64,000 nt of DNA from Halomonas litopenaei (GTDB taxonomy: Bacteria; Pseudomonadota; Gammaproteobacteria; Pseudomonadales; Halomonadaceae): positions 62,001 to 126,000 of the forward strand of contig NZ_PXNS01000013.1 of NCBI RefSeq assembly GCF_003045775.1. The letters are read 5' to 3'. Under the pieces are notes generated by a model. The model was not told the DNA's origin, searched no databases, and saw only the letters and a program-made list of their open reading frames with translations. This document shows positions 42,870-51,882 of the stretch, one piece after another. A program made the position numbers and the translations under genes. Numbering within the stretch: position 1 is the first letter of the stretch; the number at the start of each line of letters is the position of its first letter.

Positions 42870-43029
42870 CGGTATCTCGTCCTGTAGATCCAGCGTGATG
42901 CCGGTGTGCAGTTGAGGGAGACTGGTTCGATAAGCTGCGTCCTTCCGACTTGAATCCTACCCATTTTCTCCCTTGGTCTAGATGGGCGATCACGTAGTTT
43001 CTAGTACGAACCGCGTAAATAGTGCTGGT

Positions 43030-43944
43030 TCATAAGTCTGGTGGGCGACCTGCTTCCGAAGGATGGAAGCGTTCGGCCTCCCCCTGGTCCTTGAACACCA
43101 GGGTGCGGTAGGGGAAGGGAATCTCGATATTGGCCTCATCGAGCGCGCGCTTGATGGATGCCACCACCTGATCGCGGGAAGCGCGAATGTCGACGGGGCG
43201 GGACCCGGTCCACCAGGCCACCTCGAAGTCGATGGAACTGGCGCCGAAGGCCTTGGCGAATACCTGCACCGCACGTACGTCGCTGCGCACCGAGTCCACC
43301 TCGGCGACCGCGCCCTGGATGATCTCGCGAGCCTGGTCCACGTCCTCGTCGTAGGCGACGCCAACGATGATGGAGGTGCGCCGGATATCGCGGTTGGTGC
43401 GAACGATGACCGGCTGCTGGAACAGCAGGGCGTTGGGCACCACGATCATCTGGCCGTCGGTGCGGCGGATACGGCTGTCGCGCACCGTGATCTGCTCTAC
43501 CTGTCCTTCCACGTCGTTGGCCTCAAGGGCGATGTGGTCGCCGATCTGGAAGGGTTCTCGCCACAGGATCAAGAGGCCGGCGAGGAAGTTCTCGAACACG
43601 TCCTTGAAGGCGAAGCCGATGGCGATGGAACCGAGGCCCAGGGTGGTCAGGGCCTTGCCGGGAGTGACGGTGGGGAAGATCAGGGTGATGGTGATCAGAA
43701 GTCCCCCGAGCCAAAGACAGAGACCCGTCAGCATGGTCAGGACATCGCGCAGATTACGTCGGAGCTTGGCCTTGTCGGCCACCCGAGCCACCAGGGCGCG
43801 GCCGAGTCTCGCCACCAGCCAGGTCACCAGGATCAGCAGCAGGCCGGCGGCCAGTCGTGGGGCAGCAGAGCCAATGTCTGACAGGTAGGCCTGAACCTCT
43901 CCCAGCAGCAGCGACACGAAGGGTAGTTGTTCCAGTTCTTCCAT
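43030..43944 (-). CDS. small-conductance mechanosensitive channel (MscS family)
   Basis: 304-aa inner-membrane channel for osmotic downshock release. Three N-terminal helices; the pore-lining helix and following beta domain read TTLGLGSIAIGFAFKDVFENFLAGLLILWREPFQIGD-like, as in MscS (given here in part). ATG at 43944 is preferred since GGGAGG is just upstream; an ATG 18 bases earlier is possible. Monocistronic. Fits a salt-tolerant host. Confidence 0.9.
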   Translation of the reverse strand: MEELEQLPFVSLLLGEVQAYLSDIGSAAPRLAAGLLLILVTWLVARLGRALVARVADKAKLRRNLRDVLTMLTGLCLWLGGLLITITLIFPTVTPGKALTTLGLGSIAIGFAFKDVFENFLAGLLILWREPFQIGDHIALEANDVEGQVEQITVRDSRIRRTDGQMIVVPNALLFQQPVIVRTNRDIRRTSIIVGVAYDEDVDQAREIIQGAVAEVDSVRSDVRAVQVFAKAFGASSIDFEVAWWTGSRPVDIRASRDQVVASIKRALDEANIEIPFPYRTLVFKDQGEAERFHPSEAGRPPDL

Positions 43945-44085
43945 CGCATCCTCCCGGGCCATGTTCAGGCGGCGGGCGCACTATCCCGCGCCCTTGTTGC
44001 TGAGCATAGCGGGGCGCCAGGCAAATCGCGCGTCACCTGCCAACGCTGGCAGTCCGGATACCTCGTCGGTTCCGACTTGACCCTC

Positions 44086-44103
44086 TATTTATCATGATAA
44101 ATA
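44086..44103. promoter_or_regulatory. 18-bp perfect palindrome upstream of the YfcC-type gene
   Basis: TATTTATCATGATAAATA is perfectly self-complementary and lies 51 bp before the YfcC start. It is a candidate operator, perhaps for the FadR-type regulator at 47736-48485; the binding protein is not known. Confidence 0.6.
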
Positions 44104-44154
44104 CTTTCTTCGACAAACGATCCAGAACGGTTCTTCCACAACAAGGACAACTCC

Positions 44155-45543
44155 ATGAGTGCCCACGACCAGACGCTGAAAGAGCGCAAGAAGTGGTATC
44201 GCACGGTGCCAGATCCGATGGTGCTGATCTTCCTGATCCTGCTGGCCACCTATGCGCTGACCTTCATCATTCCCGCCGGCGAGTTCGAGCGGGTCATGCA
44301 GGATGGACGCACCCGCGTGGTGCCGGACTCCTTTCATTTTCTGAGCGACGTGGCGGCGATCTCGCCTTTCGACATCTTCGTGGCGATTCCCAAGGGCTTG
44401 AACGCGGCCTCTCTGTACCTGTTCATCGTGTTCATCGCCGGCGGGCTGTTCCATATCCTTCAACGCACCGGCGCCCTGGAGAACGCCATCGGGGTGGCGG
44501 TCAATCGCGTCGGCGTCGAACGGCGCAACGTCATCATCACCGCCGGCACCTTCATCTACGGCTTCTTCGGTGTGGCCGTCGGTTTCGAGAACAATATTGC
44601 GCTGGTGCCCATCGCGGTGCTGATCGCCAGCGCGGTGGGCTGCTCCAGCCTGGTGGGCACCACCATGGCGGTGGGTGGCATCGGCGTGGGCTTTGCACTG
44701 TCGCCGATCAATCCCTATACCGTGGGCGTCGCCCAGGGCATCGCCGAGCTACCGACCTTTTCCGGCGCCTGGCTGCGCGCCTTGCTGGTGCTGACCTCAT
44801 TGGGCCTGTTGTCCTGGTATATCTGTCGCTTCGTCACCCGCATGGACTTCGAGGAGCCCAACGACGCCAAGGCCATGAGCAAGTCGCTGGACGAGTACCA
44901 CATGAGCAAGCGCGACAAGCTCACGCTGGTGGTGTTCGTCGGTGGCCTCGCCGCCATGCTGGTGGGGGTCTTTACCCAGGGCTGGTACATCAATGAGATC
45001 GCCGGCATGTTCCTGCTGATCGCCATCGTGATCGGCATCGTCAACGGCCTGTCGGCCAACGAGATCGTCAAGCAGATGATGGAGGGGGCATCCGGCGTGA
45101 CGGCGGGTGCACTGGTCATCGGCCTGGCCGCCTCGATCCAGGTGATCCTCAAGGACGCCCAGATCATCGACACCATCGTCTACGCCTTGAGCGGTCTGAT
45201 TCAGGACATCCCGGGGGCGCTGTCGGCGATCATGGCCAGCGTCGTCCAGGGGGTGATCAATCTGTTTGTGCCATCCGGCTCTGGCCAGGCGCTGGTGACC
45301 ATGCCGATCCTGGTGCCGGTGGCCGACCTGGTCGGCATGAGCCGCCAGCTGATGATCACCGCCTTCCAGGTGGGTGACGGCCTGACCAACCTGATCGTGC
45401 CGACCTCCGGTGGCACCCTGGCGATGCTGGCGCTGGGCCGGGTGTCCTACGAGAAGTGGCTGAAGGCTATCCTGCCCTTCATGGCGCTGGTCTACCTGCT
45501 GTCCTGGGGTGGTCTGGTGATCGGCCATATGGTCGGCTACTAG
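44155..45543 (+). CDS. YfcC family membrane transporter
   Basis: 462-aa inner-membrane protein with about twelve helices and blocks typical of the YfcC/C4-dicarboxylate anaerobic-carrier group (DPMVLIFLILLATYALTFIIPAGEFER near residue 20, then VPSGSGQALVTMPILVP and GDGLTNLIVPTSGGTLAMLAL). Relatives are predicted amino-acid or peptide carriers. First gene of an operon with a DUF1028 protein and an M20 amidohydrolase, so it should bring in their substrate. Confidence 0.87.
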   Translation: MSAHDQTLKERKKWYRTVPDPMVLIFLILLATYALTFIIPAGEFERVMQDGRTRVVPDSFHFLSDVAAISPFDIFVAIPKGLNAASLYLFIVFIAGGLFHILQRTGALENAIGVAVNRVGVERRNVIITAGTFIYGFFGVAVGFENNIALVPIAVLIASAVGCSSLVGTTMAVGGIGVGFALSPINPYTVGVAQGIAELPTFSGAWLRALLVLTSLGLLSWYICRFVTRMDFEEPNDAKAMSKSLDEYHMSKRDKLTLVVFVGGLAAMLVGVFTQGWYINEIAGMFLLIAIVIGIVNGLSANEIVKQMMEGASGVTAGALVIGLAASIQVILKDAQIIDTIVYALSGLIQDIPGALSAIMASVVQGVINLFVPSGSGQALVTMPILVPVADLVGMSRQLMITAFQVGDGLTNLIVPTSGGTLAMLALGRVSYEKWLKAILPFMALVYLLSWGGLVIGHMVGY

Positions 45544-45551
45544 GTCGCGCC

Positions 45552-46253
45552 ATGACACTGTCGCTGCTGCATGTTCATCCGGCTACCGGCACGGTAGCCG
45601 CCCTCACCGCCACCGGAGGTGTGGCGGTGGGCGGCTACGTTCACCATGTGTGGCGTGGCGTCGGCGCCTGCGCGACCCAGGGGCGGGTTACCCACCCCTG
45701 GTATCCCGACGGTGTCCGCCGGGCGCTGGAACGGGGGGAGGATGCCCGCGGTGCGCTTGCCCGGCAGGTCGACGCCGACAAGGGCACCTCGTTGCGCCAG
45801 TGCCTGGTGATGGATGCCCGGGGGCGCTCAGCGCTGCATAGCGGTGCCGACAACCTCGCCACCGTCGCTTCCTGCTGCTACCCCGGCGTGGCCGCGGCGG
45901 GCAACCTGCTGGCCAGCGCCAAGGTGGTCGAGACCCTGGCCCACGCCTTTGTCGATACCTGTTGTAGCAACGCCGACGCCGTGCGCCAGGGTGCAACGCC
46001 CGAGTACCGCGACGACTATGAGGCGACGCTGCTCGAGGGACTGATCGACGCCCTGGAGGCCGCCCTGGCAGAGGGGGGCGACGTCAGAGGCACGCGCTCC
46101 GCCGCCCTGCGTATCGAGTCCTTTACCCAGGCCCCCCTCGATCTGCGTGTCGATTGGTGTGAGGGCGATATCGCGGGCGAGTTGCGCGCCCTGGCCAGGC
46201 GTGTGCGCGCGCCTGGCTTTGCCGACTTTCTGGCGTCCCTGCCGCGTCGCTGA
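45552..46253 (+). CDS. DUF1028 family protein (Ntn-hydrolase-like)
   Basis: 233-aa protein with the DUF1028 pattern: HVHPATGTVAALTATGGVAVGGYVHHVWRGVGACATQG at the N-terminus, GARALLxL-like helices and a central region ATVASCCYPGVAAAGNLLAS. The family is grouped with Ntn hydrolases and is suspected to process amide or peptide bonds. It starts 8 bp after the transporter stop. No catalytic role is proven. Confidence 0.85.
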   Translation: MTLSLLHVHPATGTVAALTATGGVAVGGYVHHVWRGVGACATQGRVTHPWYPDGVRRALERGEDARGALARQVDADKGTSLRQCLVMDARGRSALHSGADNLATVASCCYPGVAAAGNLLASAKVVETLAHAFVDTCCSNADAVRQGATPEYRDDYEATLLEGLIDALEAALAEGGDVRGTRSAALRIESFTQAPLDLRVDWCEGDIAGELRALARRVRAPGFADFLASLPRR

Positions 46254-46304
46254 CGCCATTCCTTCGTTATTCCGGTGCCTCAAGGCACCCGATCTGGAGA
46301 TATC

Positions 46305-47555
46305 ATGACCGCTGACCACGAGACCATGACGCTCGGCGCACAACTGCTCGAGCGCCTCGACGAGGCTGCGTGTTTCTCGGAGCCTGGCGCCGGCGTGACC
46401 CGGCTGTTCTGCTCGGAGCAACACCGCCAGGTACTCGAACTTATCGCCGATTGGATGCGCCGGGCTGGACTTGAGCCCGAACTGGATGCCTCCGGGAATC
46501 TGGTTGGGCGATGCGACAAGGCGCGCGCTGGCGCGCGCACGCTGATCATGGGGTCACACCAGGACACCGTGGTCGAAGGTGGCAAGTATGATGGCATGCT
46601 CGGCGTAGCGCTGCCGCTGCTGGCGCTGGAGCGATTGAAGAAGGATGGGATCGAGCTCGACTACGGCGTCGAAGTGGTGGCCTTCGGTGATGAGGAGGGG
46701 ACCCGCTTTCAGTCGACGCTGATCGGCAGTCGTGCCCTGGCCGGTACCTTCGATCCTGCCAGCCTGGAGGCCAGGGATGCCGATGGCGTCAGCGTGGGCG
46801 AGGCGCTTCGGGCCTTTGGTGGTGATCCTGAGCAAATTCCGTCATTGGCCCGAGATCCTGACTCGGTGCTGGGCTTCGTCGAGGTCCACATCGAACAGGG
46901 GCCGGTGCTGGAACGGCGCGATCACGCTCTCGGCGTGGTGACCTCCTTGACCGGGATCGAGCGTCACCGGCTGACGGTTGCCGGCAAGGCAGGCCACGCC
47001 GGCACCACGCCGATGCCGGGCCGTCGCGATGCGCTGGTGGGGGCTGCCGAGATGATCGCCGAGGTCGACCGCATCCTTAACGCCACCGAGGATTTTGTCG
47101 GGGTGGTGGGTAAGCTGGAGGTACGCCCCAACGCGGTCAACGTGATTCCTGCCGAGGTGGTGTTCACCCTCGAGCTGCGCTCTCCCCACGCCGAGGTTCG
47201 GCGTCGTGGTCGCGAGGACATTCTGGCCGCCTGCCGACAATTGGCACAGGCGCGCGAGTTGTCACTGACGGTGGAGACGACCTATGAGGCCGAGGCGGTG
47301 GCCTGCGCGGACTGGCTGATCGAGGCCTTGGGGGATGCCTGCCAACGGTGCGATGAGCCGGCTGATCTGCTGTTCAGCGGCGCCGGTCATGACGGTCTGG
47401 CGATGTGCGACCTGACCGGTATCGGCATGTTGTTCGTGCGTTGTACCGATGGCCTGAGCCACCATCCGGACGAAGCCATCACCGCGGCCGACGGTGAGGC
47501 GGCCACGCGTGTACTGATGCAGTTTCTCAAGGACCTGACCGTGAAGGAACAATAG
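46305..47555 (+). CDS. M20 family amidohydrolase (allantoate/N-carbamoyl-amino-acid hydrolase type)
   Basis: 416-aa cytosolic metalloenzyme. Zinc ligands of the hydantoinase/carbamoylase group are visible: GSHQDTVVEGGKYDGMLGV, GDEEGTRFQSTLIGSRAL, HIEQGPVLE and a C-terminal SGAGHDGLAM. The ATG at 46305 follows CTGGAGATATC. In an operon with a YfcC carrier and a DUF1028 protein it likely cleaves an N-carbamoyl or allantoate-like compound. Exact substrate unknown. A MITE follows 30 bp downstream. Confidence 0.9.
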   Translation: MTADHETMTLGAQLLERLDEAACFSEPGAGVTRLFCSEQHRQVLELIADWMRRAGLEPELDASGNLVGRCDKARAGARTLIMGSHQDTVVEGGKYDGMLGVALPLLALERLKKDGIELDYGVEVVAFGDEEGTRFQSTLIGSRALAGTFDPASLEARDADGVSVGEALRAFGGDPEQIPSLARDPDSVLGFVEVHIEQGPVLERRDHALGVVTSLTGIERHRLTVAGKAGHAGTTPMPGRRDALVGAAEMIAEVDRILNATEDFVGVVGKLEVRPNAVNVIPAEVVFTLELRSPHAEVRRRGREDILAACRQLAQARELSLTVETTYEAEAVACADWLIEALGDACQRCDEPADLLFSGAGHDGLAMCDLTGIGMLFVRCTDGLSHHPDEAITAADGEAATRVLMQFLKDLTVKEQ

Positions 47556-47585
47556 GCGTCGTCGAGACTCGCACCTCCGCAACTA

Positions 47586-47732
47586 CTAGGCTCTGTCCGA
47601 AAAGTCGACGAGCGAAGGTTAGACAAGGCAAAAATCGGTGAGAAAGCGCAGTTTACGGGGTGTAAATGAGCATTTTGATCCGATTTTTAACGCAGTATTA
47701 CCGAGCGCAGGCACTTTTCGGACGAGCCCTAG
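47586..47732. mobile_element. 147-bp MITE-like repeat, copy 2
   Basis: Same length, orientation and ends as the copy at 998-1144: CTAG at 47586-47589 and 47729-47732, terminal repeats CTAGGCTCTGTCCGAAAAGT and (complemented) CTAGGGCTCGTCCGAAAAGT, internal AAAAATCGG/CCGATTTTT hairpin. The termini here match each other better than in copy 1. It lies between an M20 gene and the 3' end of a GntR gene, 4 bp from that stop. Confidence 0.85.
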
Positions 47733-47735
47733 TGG

Positions 47736-48485
47736 TTAACCTTCGTTGAGAAACCCGCGCCGCACCTGCGCTTCGTTGTCGTGCATCACCGCCTGGGCTT
47801 CCAGCAGATGCTCGCGCATCAGGGTGCGGGCGCGTTCTCCGTCGCCGGCCTCGATGGCGTCGAGCAGCCAGGCGTGATACTGGCAGCCGGCGGGACCGAT
47901 ATGATGGTCGCCGGGCTCGTACAGCCGCCGATAGACGGTAAGATCTGACAGCACCTGGGCGGTGAAGCGGATGATGAAGGACAGCAAGGGGTTGCCGCCG
48001 GAAAGCTGCGCCAGTTGTTCATGAAAGTCCAGCGAGTCGATGTGCTGCTGGCGCTCGGCGTCCAGGTCACAGGCGGGCTCGGCGTAGCTCGCAAGCGACT
48101 GGCGCAGCCTGGCGATCTCTGAAGCCTCGACCTGCCCCGCCAGCGAGGCTACCAGCTCCGGCTCCAGCGCCAGGCGGATCTGGTAGATGTCGCGGATCGA
48201 GATGTCCTTGAAATAGAGATAGTGGCTGAGCAGCGAGATGGCGCGGGATTCGCTCATTTCCCGGATAAACACGCCGCCGCCGGGTCCGGTACGCGTCTCG
48301 ACCAGCCCCTGGGCTTCCAGCACCCGGGTGCTTTCACGAACGGTGCCCTTGGAGGCGCCGAGGATCTCCATCAACTCCGCCTCACCGGGCAGGCGATCAC
48401 CCGGTGACAGCTCGCGTTCGACGATCCAGCCCTTGATGGTCTCTGCCAATTGATAGGGTCGTCTGCGAGGTGTCGATCCGGTCAT
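47736..48485 (-). CDS. FadR-subfamily GntR regulator (FCD domain)
   Basis: 249-aa repressor: winged helix-turn-helix at 8-75 (LSPGDRLPGEAELMEILGASKGTVRESTRVLEAQGLVETRTGPGGGVFI) and an all-helical FCD effector domain. The MTGSTP start has GAGAG upstream; a longer in-frame ATG adds 15 odd residues. It probably controls the adjacent YfcC/DUF1028/M20 operon, where an 18-bp palindrome lies upstream. (Motif given in part above.). Confidence 0.87.
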   Translation of the reverse strand: MTGSTPRRRPYQLAETIKGWIVERELSPGDRLPGEAELMEILGASKGTVRESTRVLEAQGLVETRTGPGGGVFIREMSESRAISLLSHYLYFKDISIRDIYQIRLALEPELVASLAGQVEASEIARLRQSLASYAEPACDLDAERQQHIDSLDFHEQLAQLSGGNPLLSFIIRFTAQVLSDLTVYRRLYEPGDHHIGPAGCQYHAWLLDAIEAGDGERARTLMREHLLEAQAVMHDNEAQVRRGFLNEG

Positions 48486-48786
48486 GTTGGTCTCTCGTCG
48501 GTGATGAAACCACAGCATATCAGAGCTCATGACGGACTGGCCGCCACCTCGTCGGTCAGGGTTGCCGCGACTGCGCAGGGCTGGACGGCAAAGATTTTGT
48601 GAATATTAGTTACATTTAGTAACAGTATGGCTATTCTAGAAGCCAAAGGGTGAAGCCTGTGCCTGAAGTGGCCTAAGCCGGTTAGACCGCAGTGCCCGTG
48701 AGGGGGTTACGGGTGACTTTATCTGCCACTCTGTGTGCAGCGTTTGTGTGGTGGTGGCGCCATCGACAATCTGTGGAGGCCTTTCG

Positions 48787-51039
48787 ATGTCCTTTCGTGC
48801 TCGGCTACTGCTGGTGATGCTGGTCCTGACCATCGGGATCCAGCTGGTCGTGTCATGGGCGGTACTCAGTGCGCTCAAGACGACCGCCATGGAGCAGGGC
48901 GAGAAGGAACTGGGCGTGGCCTCCGGCGTGGCGCAAGCCCTGCTCGATGGCTGGGGCCAGCAATTGCTGCACAGTGTGGATCTGCTGGTGGAAGATCCGC
49001 GTTTCCGCGAGGCCATCGACCCGCTCGACAGCGCGGTGCGAGTGGACGTGCTTGGCGAGTACGCGGAGCGCATGGGTGCCAACATGGTGAGCCTGCTCGA
49101 TGATGAGGGCCGTGTGATGGTGTCGAGCCATCATGATGCCGGGGCCACGGATGCTTTCCCTGACCTCCGGGATCAGGCGAGACGCACCGATGGGACCATC
49201 ACCCTGTTCATTCATGATGGCGAGGCCTTTCAACTTGTCCTGCATCCGGTGCGGGGGACGACGTCCGTGGGCTGGCTGGTCATGGGGTTTCGCCTCGACG
49301 AGGACATGGCAACGGCGCTGTCGGCGCTGATTCGCAGCGACACCCATTTCGAGGTGCAGGTGGGTGAAGGTGAGGACGTTGGCCTTGTGGGGAGCGAGGG
49401 TCTGCGCCGAGCCTCGACGCTGTTCGAGGATGCAAAGGGGCGTATCCAGCTCGTGGTGGAACGTTCCTACGAGACTCTGCTGGCCGACTATCAGGCGATA
49501 AAGCGCCAGCTGGCCATCATCCTGGCGATCAGCCTGGCGCTGATGCTGGTGGCCGCCAGCTTGATCGCTAGAGGCGTGAGTCTGCCGCTGTTGCGGCTGG
49601 TCGGGGCGGCCAAGAGGGTGGGGCGTGGGGAACCTCTGGATCTCGATCGACTTCCCCGCAAGGGAGAATTTGGTCTGCTGTCCTCGACCATGCTGAAGAT
49701 GCAGAACGACCTGGTGCGCCGGGAAGCCGACATTCGCAAGCGCTCACGCCAGGACCAGTTGACCGGGCTAGGCAATCGCCAATGCGCCAACGAGGATATC
49801 GAGGCTGCCATCGCCACCGGGCGTCCCTTTACCCTGCTGCGGCTGACCATCAACCATATGCGCCGGATCAACGACACCTTCGGCCATGACTTCGGTGATC
49901 AGGTACTGAGTACGCTGGCCGGACGCCTGGCGGATCTGCCGGCACCCAAGGCAGGGGCTTACCGTCTCAGTGGCGACGAATTCCTGCTGCTGCTGTCGGT
50001 GTCTCATCTCGACCCGCTGTGGCTTGAGGATACGCATCGTCGACTGACCCGGGCGATCCGTCTGGATGGGTCGCCGGTGACACTCGATTGCGCCATGGGC
50101 GAGGCGCGCTATCCGGAGCATGGCGGCGAGGCCAACCTGCTGCTGCGGCGGGCCGAGATCGCACTGGATCGAGCACGTCAGCTACGCCAGTCCTACCAGT
50201 GTTACCTGCACGGCCAGGACGAACGCCATCTGCGCCATCTGTCTCTGGTGCGCGATCTCCAGCACGCCGCCAGCAACGGTGAGTTCTCGCTGCGTTATCA
50301 ACCCCAGGTGTCGGCCCTGACAGGACGGGCCCTCGGCATGGAGGCACTACTGCGGTGGGATCACCCCAGGCTCGGACGCATTCCTCCGGATGAATTCATT
50401 GCCCTGGCCGAACGCTCGGGGCTGATCCACCAGCTGACCCAGTGGGTCATCGACACCGGCTGCCAGCAGCTGGCCAGGTGGAGCGAGGCAGGGCTCAATG
50501 TGCGCCTCGGGGTGAATATCTCGGCCATGGACCTGCAGCAGCCAGGGTTGATCAAGCGGGTCGAGCGGGCGCTGGACCGCCATGGCCTGCGCGGCGAGTG
50601 TCTGTGCATCGAGCTCACCGAGAGCGCGCTGATGGAATCGCCGGAGATGGGGGCGCGCAAGCTGCAGTCATTGCGCGCCATGGGGGTGGAGCTGGCCATC
50701 GATGACTATGGAACAGGCTATTCGTCGCTGGCCCAGCTCAAGCGCATGCCGGTCCAGGAGCTGAAGATCGACAAGTCTTTCGTCATGCAGCTGGTGAAGG
50801 GGTCCGAGGACGACGTCATCGTGTCCTCCACGATCGAGCTTGCTCACCATCTGGGGCTCAGCGTGGTCGCCGAGGGGGTGGAAGACCAGACGGTGGCGGA
50901 CCACCTGGCGGAGCAAGGCTGCCATATGCTGCAGGGCTTCCTGATTTCACGACCAATGACCGCCGAGGCCGCCACCGAGTGGCTGCGCAGTCGCGTCGGG
51001 GACGGCATCCGCGACGCCGCCAACGAAGAACTGCGCTGA
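48787..51039 (+). CDS. membrane GGDEF/EAL cyclic-di-GMP signalling protein
   Basis: 750-aa inner-membrane protein: an N-terminal helix (8-30), a periplasmic sensor of about 210 residues, a second helix near 240-260, a HAMP-like linker, then GGDEF and EAL domains. The GGDEF signature reads SGDEF (about 395), a variation that may weaken cyclase activity. The EAL domain is intact (EALLRW at 519, ELTESALM, DDYGTGYSSL, ELKIDKSFV), so phosphodiesterase activity is expected. ATG at 48787 follows GGAGG at 8 nt. The 301 bp upstream (48486-48786) hold no gene; a GTTAC-N5-GTAAC dyad at 48609-48623 may be a promoter element. Confidence 0.92.
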   Translation: MSFRARLLLVMLVLTIGIQLVVSWAVLSALKTTAMEQGEKELGVASGVAQALLDGWGQQLLHSVDLLVEDPRFREAIDPLDSAVRVDVLGEYAERMGANMVSLLDDEGRVMVSSHHDAGATDAFPDLRDQARRTDGTITLFIHDGEAFQLVLHPVRGTTSVGWLVMGFRLDEDMATALSALIRSDTHFEVQVGEGEDVGLVGSEGLRRASTLFEDAKGRIQLVVERSYETLLADYQAIKRQLAIILAISLALMLVAASLIARGVSLPLLRLVGAAKRVGRGEPLDLDRLPRKGEFGLLSSTMLKMQNDLVRREADIRKRSRQDQLTGLGNRQCANEDIEAAIATGRPFTLLRLTINHMRRINDTFGHDFGDQVLSTLAGRLADLPAPKAGAYRLSGDEFLLLLSVSHLDPLWLEDTHRRLTRAIRLDGSPVTLDCAMGEARYPEHGGEANLLLRRAEIALDRARQLRQSYQCYLHGQDERHLRHLSLVRDLQHAASNGEFSLRYQPQVSALTGRALGMEALLRWDHPRLGRIPPDEFIALAERSGLIHQLTQWVIDTGCQQLARWSEAGLNVRLGVNISAMDLQQPGLIKRVERALDRHGLRGECLCIELTESALMESPEMGARKLQSLRAMGVELAIDDYGTGYSSLAQLKRMPVQELKIDKSFVMQLVKGSEDDVIVSSTIELAHHLGLSVVAEGVEDQTVADHLAEQGCHMLQGFLISRPMTAEAATEWLRSRVGDGIRDAANEELR

Positions 51040-51056
51040 GCCTTGACGACGCTGCT

Positions 51057-51800
51057 TCAGGCGAAGCCGCCATTGGCGCGGATGACCTGGCCATTGATCC
51101 ACTCGGCCTCGGGGCTTAGCAGGAAGGCGATCACCGCGGCGATGTCACGCGGTTGGCCCAGTCGCTCCAGTGGTGGCATATGGGTGAACCTTTCGATCTG
51201 TTCCTCGGTCTTGCCCGAGCGGAACAGTTCGGTATCCACCGGTCCCGGCGCTACCGCGTTGACGGTGATCCGCCTGCCGCGCAACTCGCCGGCAAACACT
51301 CGGGTCAGCGACTCCACCGCAGCCTTGGTGGCGTTGTAGAGCCCGTAGCCAGGCAGATTCAGCGCCAGCGCGCTGCTCGACAGGTTGACGATTCGGCCGC
51401 CATCTTCCAGGCGCGAGGCGGCTTCCCTCAGGGTGTTGAAGGTGCCGCGCGTGTTGGTCTCGAAGTGCGTGTCGTAGTCGTCGTCCGCCGCCTCGGCGAT
51501 GGGCACCGCCTTGAGCACGCCGGCATTGTTCACCAGCGCATCGACGCGACCGAAGCGCTGCATGGCAGTGTCGAAAAGCTGCGCCACTTCGTCGGTGCGT
51601 GAGATGTCTGCCTGAACGGCCAGCGCCGCGCCGCCCTGAGCCAGGATCTCCTCGACCAGGCCGTCGGCGACCTCGCGGTGATGGGCGTAGTTGACGATCA
51701 CTGCATAGCCATCGTTGGCCAGACGCCGACTGATGTCGGCCCCGATACCGCGTGAGCCACCGGTGATGATGGCGACCTTGGGAGAGTCGGATTCGCTCAT
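51057..51800 (-). CDS. short-chain dehydrogenase/reductase, sugar-dehydrogenase-like
   Basis: 247-aa SDR with the cofactor motif TGGSRGIG near residue 13, NNAG, and the Ser-Tyr-Lys triad (SSSALAL..GYGLYNATKAA). Family fit is 3-oxoacyl-ACP reductase or sugar dehydrogenase. It precedes a lactonase and a galactonate dehydratase gene on the same strand, so oxidation of galactose or a related aldose to the lactone is plausible. Confidence 0.85.
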   Translation of the reverse strand: MSESDSPKVAIITGGSRGIGADISRRLANDGYAVIVNYAHHREVADGLVEEILAQGGAALAVQADISRTDEVAQLFDTAMQRFGRVDALVNNAGVLKAVPIAEAADDDYDTHFETNTRGTFNTLREAASRLEDGGRIVNLSSSALALNLPGYGLYNATKAAVESLTRVFAGELRGRRITVNAVAPGPVDTELFRSGKTEEQIERFTHMPPLERLGQPRDIAAVIAFLLSPEAEWINGQVIRANGGFA

Positions 51801-51882
51801 GCTTCAGGCCTCTGGGGGTGCGTCGTAAACCTGGGGGCGCCGCCGATGGACAAGCCGAAAGCGGCGGCATGTGAGCAGCGAT

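Noticed and set aside
42973..42986. CTTGGTCTAGATGG, resembling the GntR operator at 17343
   Set aside because: The dyad is incomplete and it lies between genes with no link to phosphorus uptake; expected by chance.
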